A stretch of DNA of 64,000 nucleotides from Brachycybe producta (lineage: Eukaryota > Arthropoda > Diplopoda > Playtdesmida > Andrognathidae). The DNA lies in contig JAUPFP010000017.1 of assembly GCA_036925085.1 (NCBI GenBank), positions 3,044,558 to 3,108,557 on the forward strand, written 5' to 3'. The notes below the pieces were generated by a model. The model was given only the letters and a program-made list of their open reading frames with translations. It ran no database searches and was not told the DNA's origin. This document shows positions 56,240 to 64,000 of this stretch, one piece after another. The position numbers were made by a program, and so were the translations under genes. Every line of letters starts with the position of its first letter. Position 1 is the first letter of the stretch.

Positions 56240-56440
56240 TTATTAAATACTATTAACGTTTTTTTCGCCTAATCTGAAATTATTTTCGTCGGCTAGATAA
56301 CAGCTAGCCATAAAATTATTCGGCGGATTTTGGCTGCACGAAAACAAATTCGGATAAGGCAGCTAACGGGGACGGCTGATGGGTCTATGCCTACACCAAG
56401 TTCTACAGCCAATCTAAAAATGTGTACACTGGACCACAGA

Positions 56441-56646
56441 ACAGGCAATTGGAAATCGGGACATAAAGAAGTTGGCTCCACCCTTTTTTATTACGACTGG
56501 CAACTTCTAATTGGTTTGTTGTGTGGTTCAACGTTGAGAAGGGCGGAGAATGTGACGTCCGACAACATAACAAACCAATTAAGTTGCCGGTCGTCATAAA
56601 AAAGGGCGGAGCCAACTTCTGTATGTCCCGATTTCTAATTGCCTGT
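56441..56646. mobile_element. MULE-like fold-back MITE, copy 4
   Basis: 206 bp, ends ACAGGCAATTGGAAATCGGG / CCCGATTTCTAATTGCCTGT, flanked by GACCACAGA (56,432-56,440) and GACCACAAA (56,647-56,655), a 9-bp duplication with one mismatch. Supports the family assignment made at 19,289. Confidence 0.9.
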
Positions 56647-56791
56647 GACCACAAAAGGGAAATTCGATCATTTTTAGTGAAAGTTTCTTCTGCGCATGCG
56701 CGGCGGCACCTCTAATATTCTTTGATGTTTCTCTTTATTTTGGGCGCCGCCATCTTCAACTGGGTAATGTCAAGTTCTCCATAGGAAGCTA

Positions 56792-56970
56792 GGTTTACAC
56801 GAGTCAAGTGAGTTGATTTATTTGACATAAACGCGAATTGAATGTTTAAACCCAATAATTCATATCAGTTGATCATTTGAATGTAATCAAATCCGAGTTT
56901 AGACCTACAATTCGCGTTCATGTCAAATGAATTCAATTGAGTTGATCCACTCACTTGAATCTTGTAAACC
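56792..56970. mobile_element. Short fold-back MITE (GGTTTACA ends)
   Basis: GGTTTACACGAGTCAAGTGAG pairs with CTCACTTGAATCTTGTAAACC, and the inner arms also pair (AACGCGAATT / AATTCGCGTT). About 179 bp, non-coding; no duplication readable. Confidence 0.75.
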
Positions 56971-57384
56971 CAGCAAATTAAGAGTCCGCCCCTAGTTTGA
57001 TCAAGTAACCGGTTCAAAATAAAGACTCCCTGCTTCTATGTTTAAGATGCGCCTATCTGAAATCTGACCCCAGTTTAAAGATGGCGACTTCCTGTCACAG
57101 CAACATCAAAGGTTCCGACAGAGTTTCCCTTCTGTGACCTGACTATACAGTATTAGCCTTCTTCTCCTAAAGGCCTGCTCATTTTCTTCAAACTCAATAG
57201 TACAGTTGGGTGAACATGAGCGTTACGTGCTGCTAAGCTGCGTCAAATGTTTTTAGGGCAAGTGTATATAGGGAAAATGTCCCTTTAGGGCAAATGTCTC
57301 ACACCCATTTGTATCTATTTTAATGAATAATATAGGATTCTTATATGAAGAATTCGAGATTCGTGAGATTCGAAAACCTTTTAA
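56971..57384. other. No gene; small dispersed repeat
   Basis: 57,060-57,140 (TCTGACCCCAGTTTAAAGAT, GGCGACTTCCTG, GAGTTTCCCTTCTGT) recurs at 63,397-63,486. Nothing else recognised. Confidence 0.5.
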
Positions 57385-58022
57385 AGCCCCTATCACACTA
57401 GCAGCCTCCAATGCAATTCAACTTGCAATGCAACCTGTGATGTGACTTGCAACTAGAACTTTGTAATAAACTAATATATCACACTATGCAACCTAGTTGC
57501 CAATCAAGTTTTCAAAACTTAGTTTATGTCAAGGGGGCCGACATTCAGGTGAATCTCGTACGGTATCGGAAGCCATTTTACTTTTAATCCACGTTTCACT
57601 GAATTTTAAAGTTTCAATTCTATTCTGGATATCCAGCAAAATGCAGCTAAAAAGTAAAATGACTTTCCATCCACATGATCTTCTGTGAATCTTAGTGAAA
57701 ATCATACATGATTTTCTTCAATGTCTGTCCCCTTGGGTTGTGTCCATATCGTGATCAACTAACAGGAAGTTATGAAACCGGGAATTCGTTTAATGTTACA
57801 TATGTCATTTCCGGCAAATGGCCTGATTGGTTGTTTTTCAGAAAGTTTACTTGAAAAGTCTCTCAAAGTTGAACCTCTTCAACTCGGTGAGACTGAGTTT
57901 GTCACTAGTTGAAAGGAAAGTTTTTATCAAGTTGCATGTCGTCATATCACACTATAAACATTGAAGTTGCATGTCACATTGCACGTTTTATTGCATAAAA
58001 AGTTGCTAGTGTGATAGAGGCT
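57385..58022. mobile_element. TIR element B, copy 3 (complete)
   Basis: 638 bp, tips AGCCCCTATCACACTAGCAG and TTGCTAGTGTGATAGAGGCT. Reference copy for the family; intact at the point where the copy at 16,188 has its hAT-like insertion. Confidence 0.88.
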
Positions 58023-58072
58023 TATGGATTCATCCCACCTTTAATTTAAATGCATTTAAATTATCAGGTGTG

Positions 58073-58842
58073 TGTGGCAACCGGGTCTGCTCTAGTTTGA
58101 AATTTCTGATAGAGCAGACAAATTCCCTATGGTGGTCTGCCTGACAGCTACAGTAGGCTGTTGGAATGGATGCCATTTTGGTGCCAGCAGACCTCTCACC
58201 ATTAAGTTCAATGGGTGAGGTCAGCAGTGACCACTGTCCCCTCCAGGTGGAGTTGCCTGGAGGTTTCCTCTGGCCTGGTCAGCCATAGGATCAAGGCAGT
58301 GTGTTGTGGGCAGAGCTGGAGACAAGACCTGCAACTTGGATGGGGAGGCCAGGCCGGTCACTTGTGACTTCTTTGTTGCCTTTTGTTGTGGCTTTTTGTC
58401 CTGTTGGCCTTTGTCTAATTTATGGTGTTTGGCTGGTCAGAATTGACCAGCCAAATGTGTAATTCAACCACTGCGTAAGTGTGTAAATAAATATACGCTT
58501 TTATTTCTTTTTACTTTGTGTACGTGTCGGTTTATTTGGGGTTTTACCGCGGGAGGGTGGGTTTCCGGTTTGGGGAAAACACCACCGTCCATCACCATCT
58601 TTTATCGGCAGGTAAATCGTGTCGGCTCGCGGTAGAACCGGAGTTCTACTGCGATATTCTCAGCGTGGCAGCGTGGTCTTTCGTTCGTGTCCATCGAGGG
58701 AGCTCCGCGTCGACACCACCCAAGGAATTAACCGTGGGAGGCGGCTACGGGTGCGGTCCCGTCCTCGCATCGGAGCTTGGGGCTCGGTAAGTTTTGAGTT
58801 TTTACCGGGTGGTTATTGTAACGGTCCAGTCGGGACGTTGCA
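58073..58842 (+). mobile_element. Solo LTR, family 1, second copy
   Basis: 770 bp, starts TGTGGCAACC, ends GGGACGTTGCA, flanked by TGTG (58,069-58,072 and 58,843-58,846), a 4-bp duplication. AATAAA at 58,486-58,491. Homologous along its length, patchily, to the minus-strand LTR at 1,741-2,545. Short frames inside (58,518-58,852) lie in the R-U5 part and are not genes. Confidence 0.85.
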
Positions 58843-58846
58843 TGTG

Positions 58847-59639
58847 TACTAGGTATTATACCTTGTAAATTGTACACGCATAAATTAAATGAATTCAAAT
58901 TAAATGTGTTTAGGTAAACTATACGGAAGGAAATGAGCACCAAATAAAAATTGACTTTATTACTATTTTAAATTGAAATACTAAATCCATATTTTATATC
59001 AATATTTTATATATTATATATTTAATTATTACCTCAATATTTTGAGATTATTAACTGAATAAATTGAATTCGATATATTGTTTGTTTGCCCTTCACAGGG
59101 CTCTGTAGAACACATTATTTAAATGCATTTAAATTATCAGGTGTTTTAAGCGAGATTTTTCGTCATCGAATAGGACTTTTTCTTCCCGAAGAGCAACAAA
59201 AACCACCAAAAAAAAAACATTATCACAGCATTTCAATAAGTAAAAACTGCTTAAGAAGAAGAGAGAAAAAAAAAACGCCCTCTGGGCTAAATGCATCCTG
59301 ACCCATCACTTTGCATAATGAACATTAATTATACCACCTCAAATAATTTCACGGCTATCTTAGACAGAAAAAAAAAACAATTAACTACAAAAAGCAAAAG
59401 TACAAAAAAAATTCAGAATAAATGCAGTGGCAAAAACATTTTATAAGAACAATCCGGTTCATTGACATTTAATAGACATCCCTCACTAAGAATTAATTCG
59501 TTATAGACTCATTAATTTAAAAAAGGCCTATGACTGAATTTCTTAGAAACGAAATAACAAGTGGAAATAACAATTAAATATAAGAATTTCTATATTTTAG
59601 TTTTTTTACAAGAATATTAACCGGTCAACCGGAAAACTG
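58847..59639. other. Repeat X (inverted) and AT-rich sequence
   Basis: 58,860-58,930 matches 29,385-29,450 inverted. 58,935-59,140 is repeat X in inverted orientation (GCCCTTCACAGGGCTCTGTA). The rest is A-rich without a supported gene. Confidence 0.55.
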
Positions 59640-60530
59640 CACCGTATAACACTATTCAATTCAATTCAATTAAAATGAGTGCACTTTCAATCACAGGCAT
59701 TTAGAAATCGGGAAGAACTTCAGTTGGCTCCGCCCTTTTATGACGACCGGCAACTTCTAATTGGTTTGTTGTGTGGTTCGACGTTGAAAACGGCGGAGCA
59801 GGTGACGTCAGACTACATAACCAACCAATTAGAAGTTGCGTTCGGCATAAAAAGGGCGGAGCCAACTGAAGTTCTCCCCAATTTCTAACTGCCTGTGGGA
59901 GGGATTACTCCCGATCACAAATGATTGTCATTCAGCTAAAACAAGAGAACATTGTTAAATTGAAATCGTCCTAACAAACGAACTATCAACTGGAAGAGAA
60001 TTGAATAGTCTAATAACATTTGGGGGGGGGGGAAGTCCGAAAATATCCAACAGTTCTAGCCATTAATTCTTTTAAAGTCTTTGAATGCCCGTGTCTTCCC
60101 TTACGAGGATGTGTATTCACTATTTAATTAAATCATTAAGTAGAACTATATTATCATCTGCCAGTAAACGTCCGAAAAGGACACAGGCTTTGGTCATTTC
60201 TTTGGCCCGCTAATGATTCCCATTTTAGTTCCTGAAGTATAGAATATACACTGTCAATATACACGTATCTTCCTTTCACAAATCTTGCAGCCCTACACTG
60301 TACCATTTCTATTTTGTGCTTTAAGTTATAAATGGGTTCCACATTGGGGAACAATATTCTAATATAGGTCTGACTAATGTAAAATAACAGACATCTTTTA
60401 TATTTTCTTTACAATGTTTAAGGGTGCGTTGGACTTTACTGACCGCATTGGTTATGTGTTCTTTCCAAAGCATGTTGTTTGATAAGTTTAAGCCAAGATA
60501 TTTGAATTTATCAACATGGGTTAGCTATAT
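59640..60530 (-). mobile_element. CR1/Jockey-like LINE 3' portion, minus strand
   Basis: 3' tail AATTCAATTCAATTCAATT at 59,655, untranslated region from 59,897, and coding remnant at 60,154-60,354 with KIEMVQCRAARFVKGRY and LQELKWESLAGQRND. Same family as 28,440-29,372. A MULE-like MITE (59,693-59,896) is inserted in the tail. Confidence 0.85.
59693..59896. mobile_element. MULE-like fold-back MITE, copy 5
   Basis: 204 bp, tips ACAGGCATTTAGAAATCGGG and TTCTAACTGCCTGT, internal GGCTCCGCCC/GGGCGGAGCC. Sits inside the LINE tail; a 9-bp duplication is not clear here because the LINE flank has diverged. Confidence 0.85.
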
Positions 60531-60614
60531 ACAGTATAACAGGTGCCCGAAAAACGTATACTAACTTTGTTTGTTAGTAACTGCTATGTTTAATTCTTAA
60601 ACTTTATTTTATAA

Positions 60615-60705
60615 CTAGTGGGGTAACCCGTCATAAATGACGGGGGCAACCAGTCATAAATGACGTAGGTAACCCGTCATGTATGACGGGACATTCTAGT
60701 TGAAC
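60615..60705 (-). repeat. Helitron-like 3' tip, repeated
   Basis: CTAG at 60,615-60,618 (inverted) followed by GTAACCCGTCATAAATGACG three times with variation up to about 60,690. Only the terminal hairpin region is present, with no body. Confidence 0.7.
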
Positions 60706-61200
60706 TATTTTATTCAAATACTGAAGGTCACTCAATGAAGGACGTTTCCTTCTCCCCTCTCCCCCACCGTCCTCACAGGTGTTTGCTTAAAGGTTTTTGT
60801 CCTTGTTCGTACAGCATTACACATCGCCAGACAGACTTGGCTTAATATGTACAGTATATAATTTTATAAGTATACTTTAAGCGTAAACTGTAAACGTTGC
60901 AATAATAATTGGATACCAAAGTATTACTTCTTTTTATGTTTAAAGGACGCCTTATGTCAAGTATTCACAACGTCATCCCCCCATTCTTTTTAAGGCAGGG
61001 GTACTTAACCCCGTGGGGTCTGGGCCCGTCTGGGAACCATATAATGTGGGTGTATGGTACTAGATCTCTGAACAATTAAAAAAAATCTGTTGTAGAATAC
61101 AAGAGTAAACTATGACTATTATCAATACGGATTGATGTGGCAAGGCCACTGTTTCGGGTTTTAGATTTACCCTACAATGTTCATCCTTTCATCCAGACCC
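60706..61200. other. No gene seen
   Basis: 60,787-60,860 (TGTCCTTGTTCGTACAGCAT) is related to the spacer of the inverted repeat at 19,742-20,037. No coding support. Confidence 0.45.
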
Positions 61201-61208
61201 GGCTTAGC

Positions 61209-61740
61209 ATCTCGTCCAGATGACTTATAGTATCTCGTCCGGACGACCAATAGTATCTCGTCCGGACGACCAATAGTATCTCGTCCGGACGACCAATAGA
61301 ATCTCGTCCGGACGACCAATAGTATCTCGTCCGGACGACCAATAGAATCTCGTCCGGACGACCAATAGAATCTCGTCCGGACGACCAATAGAATCTCGTC
61401 CGGACGACCAATAGAATCTCGTCCGGACGACCAATAGAATCTCGTCCGGACGACCAATAGAATCTCGTCCGGACGACCAATAGAATCTCGTCCGGACGAC
61501 CAATAGAATCTCGTCCGGACGACCAATAGAATCTCGTCCGGACGACCAATAGAATCTCGTCCGGACGACCAATAGAATCTCGTCCGGACGACCAATAGAA
61601 TCTCGTCCGGACGACCAATAGAATCTCGTCCGGACGACCAATAGAATCTCGTCCGGACGACCAATAGAATCTCGTCCGGACGACCAATAGAATCTCGTCC
61701 GGACGACTTATAGTATCTCGTCCGGATGAGATACTAAGTC
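61209..61740. repeat. 23-bp tandem array of perfect palindromes
   Basis: About 23 units of AATCTCGTCCGGACGACCAATAG-type sequence (23 bp), each centred on TCGTCCGGACGA, a perfect 12-bp palindrome. Central units are virtually identical; edge units vary. It ends in a flank (GTCCAGACGAGATAAAAAAA, CAACAGGGCTCCATAGAAT) shared with 13,380-13,450. Minus-strand frames of 138-230 codons through it are artefacts of a 23-bp period without stops. Confidence 0.95.
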
Positions 61741-61799
61741 GTCCAGACGAGATAAAAAAATATTCTACGTCCTCAACAGGGCTCCATAGAATGCCGATA

Positions 61800-62493
61800 C
61801 CGGTTTTGCCGACTTTGGATTTTGTAGCCAGCATACGTGTCTGCACGAAATAAAACATTTCAACGTAAAACATGTAATGATTTTATATCTAATCTTTATT
61901 TTAACATTTACTCTAATTATAAAATGAAATTTAAGAAAATAAACATGTGTGTATAGTTATAATAAAATTGTTATCATCGTTTTATATCATCATTTTTTGT
62001 TAATAATGTGTAACTTTCGACCGTGACAATCACGGCAATTTCGATTACACTGAATATGTACTAAATATCTAAAAAAATTAATATTTTTTTAAATTTTTAT
62101 CTTTATTACAAAATATGAGTTTAAAGAGCGCCTTTAACATTTGCGTCACCCCTTACTTAAAGACATTCATGACTTCGTTATCTGTCAACACTTTTGACAG
62201 TGCAATTAATATATATCAATTACATGAAAAATTCACAGACAACATTTATCTACACGAAAATCTCACGTAATAACTTCCGATATCAATTCTAACAAATTTC
62301 TACACCTGTTTTAGAAGACAATAGAAATAAAAAAAAAGCTTTATTCCTTTTTGAACACCATTTTAAGGCTCTGTTCCAACTGCACGCTACCACAGAATAA
62401 GGAAAAGAACAGAAGGGAAACTCTCGTGCGGCACCTTTGAAGTTGCTGTGACAGAATTTCATGACCTTGAACTGAAAGCTTCCCTTATTTTAC
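61800..62493. other. AT-rich sequence, no gene seen
   Basis: No open frame or recognised repeat that I can support. Confidence 0.5.
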
Positions 62494-62560
62494 ACAGGCA
62501 TTTAGAAATCGGGACGAACACAAGTTGGTTCCGCCCTTTTTATGACGACTGGCAACTTCA
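62494..62560. repeat. MULE-like MITE fragment
   Basis: ACAGGCATTTAGAAATCGGG to GACGACTGGCAACTTC, the first ~65 bp of the family. Confidence 0.75.
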
Positions 62561-62827
62561 GCAACTATGCAGTGATACATACAGAGGCGAAAATAAAGCA
62601 GAAACGGTGGTGGGCACGAAAGCCCTTCTCAGAAGAGAGAACGTTAGGTTTAAGCCTTTTGGACACCCTGAAATTGGAAGATGGGGCAGGATTTCTAAAG
62701 TTCCTTTCCTTTCATTTCCTTTCTTTTAAATTTGCCTTTGTAGTCAGAAGACCATAACTGTCCACAGACAATTTATACAGAAGGTCCTCAATTAGTTTAA
62801 CAATATTTTCAGTGGTCCACATCTTTT

Positions 62828-63213
62828 TTTAAGTCTAGTGCTAGACTTAAAAAACTCAAAGGGCTCAGTTTGCTTTTAATTATTAAAGACGTATTTAATA
62901 ATTAAAAGCAAACTGAGCCATTTGTTCATGTTTCAAAAGACGTCCACACCATGAAATGTCCCACAACAATGTTGAAATGTTTCCCATTTCAATGAATCTG
63001 AGCTGCTGCGATTCAGCCCGCAACATGTCAACATTGTTGTGTGACAGAATCGCAACAGACACGATTCTGTCACACAACAATTTGACAATGTCAGCATACA
63101 GTGTAGGCTGCTCAGAACATTTTTCAACCATTTATGGCGTCATTGTGTCATTTTTCTGGAGAAACTAAACACAACCGTAAAGGGTAGTACGCAAAGGGCC
63201 CTTTGCGTACTAC
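62828..63213. repeat. Cluster of four perfect hairpins
   Basis: TTTAAGTCTAG/CTAGACTTAAA (62,828-62,851, 2-nt loop). A 26-bp stem starting GGCTCAGTTTGC at 62,862-62,887 with 62,894-62,919 (6-nt loop). A 19-bp stem TTGTTGTGTGACAGAATCG at 63,034-63,052 with 63,062-63,080 (9-nt loop), extended imperfectly on both sides. A 30-bp palindrome GTAGTACGCAAAGGG + CCCTTTGCGTACTAC at 63,184-63,213. No coding frame; function unknown. Confidence 0.9.
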
Positions 63214-63719
63214 TTGGTCAAATCTTACATTAAAGTGATTACTGATTACATCAAGCAGCCATAGCACTGTTGTGTTATATTACCCAACATGCAACACGGC
63301 GCCCCTATCGGAAGTATTTTTCATTAACTTCATTTTAAATATTACAGTATAGGCAAGATCCTCAACCTCTTACTTCTACTAACCACGCCTATAAAAACTC
63401 TGACCCCAGTTTCAAGATGGCGACTTCCTGCTTCACTTCCTGTCAACAGCAAAATCAAAGTATCTGACGAAGAGTTTCCTTCTGTATATATTTTTATTCT
63501 GTGATGCCACATACCACCATTATTAGCCCAGTGGGAACTTCCGCGAGCATGCACATTGCAGTCTATCATTTTATGTACGAAATTAATTGCTGATTCGCGT
63601 TAGCAGCGCCATCTATTGATCGCTAAAGGAAACTGCTGATGAGACGTTCACTATAAGAGCCATAAGAAGCCCCCGAAAATTAAATTATAATTATATTAAA
63701 TAATTATAAATTAAAATAA
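63214..63719. other. No gene; small dispersed repeat
   Basis: 63,397-63,486 matches 57,060-57,140. Nothing else supported. Confidence 0.5.
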
Positions 63720-63737
63720 TTATATTAAATTATAATC

Positions 63738-63745
63738 ATATATAT

Positions 63746-63790
<45 letters not shown>

Positions 63791-64000
63791 TAGATATAAA
63801 TAGATATAAATAGATATAGATATAGACAGATATAGATACATATAGACAGATATAGATACATATAGCCAGATATAGATACACATAGCCAGATATAGATACA
63901 TATAGACAGATATAGATACATATAGACAGATACAGATACATATAGACAGATATAGATACATATAGACAGATATACAGTAGATACATATAGACTGATATAG
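63738..64000. repeat. (TA)n and 20-bp TA-rich minisatellite, runs off window
   Basis: (TA)n at 63,738-63,790, then a 20-bp unit TATAGACAGATATAGATACA repeated to the window edge with CATAGCCAGA variants. Minus-strand Tyr/Ile/Ser frames are artefacts. Confidence 0.92.

Noticed and set aside
58518-58852. Two overlapping plus-strand ORFs of 77-90 codons
   Set aside because: They fall wholly in the R-U5 part of a solo LTR whose homologue at 1,741-2,545 does not conserve a frame.
61209-61740. CRISPR array
   Set aside because: Units are directly adjacent with no spacers and the context is eukaryotic; it is a tandem minisatellite.
61167-61873. Minus-strand frames of 138-230 codons with a repeating SGRDSIGRPDEILLVV pattern
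   Set aside because: Translation of the 23-bp array; all three phases cycle through the same peptides because 23 is not a multiple of 3 and the unit has no stop.
63720-63986. Tyr/Ile/Ser frames near the right edge
   Set aside because: Translations of (TA)n and the 20-bp TA-rich minisatellite.

Overview
This is AT-rich metazoan (invertebrate) DNA. The two probable host exons are intron-bounded and lie far apart on the minus strand, and nearly everything else is transposable-element sequence. The repeat mix includes a CR1-like LINE with an SGNH/GDSL-type first ORF, RTE LINEs with an (ATG)n tail, a decayed Ty3/gypsy element, Helitron-like elements with a (GT)n head and CTAG tail, and many fold-back and MITE families. 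It would fit a marine lophotrochozoan such as a mollusc, but that is inference; no sequence here fixes the species. I saw no rRNA, tRNA or CRISPR locus.

Layout. 1-13,270: a frameshifted Ty3/gypsy retrotransposon (gag, protease, RT, RNase H, integrase, then about 2.5 kb of extra reading frames after pol). Two foreign solo LTRs interrupt its gag. The element is bracketed by inverted copies of its own 5' end and of a ~164-bp tandem repeat. 13.3-20.4 kb: nested MITEs, a LINE tail, a perfect 84-bp inverted repeat and a Helitron-like element. 20.5-24.1 kb: an RTE LINE, a solo LTR and a Helitron-like element. 24.1-33.4 kb: minisatellite, TIR and TTAA-flanked elements, a head-to-head Helitron pair, a LINE interrupted by a Helitron, and a fold-back element whose arms are tandem arrays. 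33.9-38.7 kb: a TTAA-flanked composite holding a 1.85-kb alternating purine-pyrimidine minisatellite, its inverted counterpart and a young RTE insertion.

38.9-54.6 kb (minus strand): the probable host gene. A 2,059-bp internal exon (52,587-54,645) and a 3'-terminal coding exon (38,922-39,925) have matching phase-1 splice junctions. The interval between them, which would be intron, carries a nearly full-length CR1-like LINE and a 4.9-kb fold-back element with a 106-bp tandem array and an RTE insertion. The protein looks like a disordered tyrosine-phosphorylated adaptor (a YEEI SH2 ligand and a PPPLPARP SH3 ligand). I could not name the family. Upstream exons must lie beyond 54.6 kb and were not found.

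54.7-64 kb: hAT-, MULE-, Helitron-like and other MITEs, a second solo LTR of the family at 1.7 kb, a LINE tail, a 23-bp array of perfect palindromes, a cluster of perfect hairpins and a terminal TA-rich minisatellite.

Many insertions could be dated relative to each other because target-site duplications are readable: 4 bp for four solo LTRs, 8 bp for a hAT-like MITE, 9 bp for a MULE-like MITE, 15-16 bp for RTE, TTAA for one fold-back family, 6 bp for two others, and A|T for Helitron-like ends. All element protein genes are broken; none looks able to act on its own.
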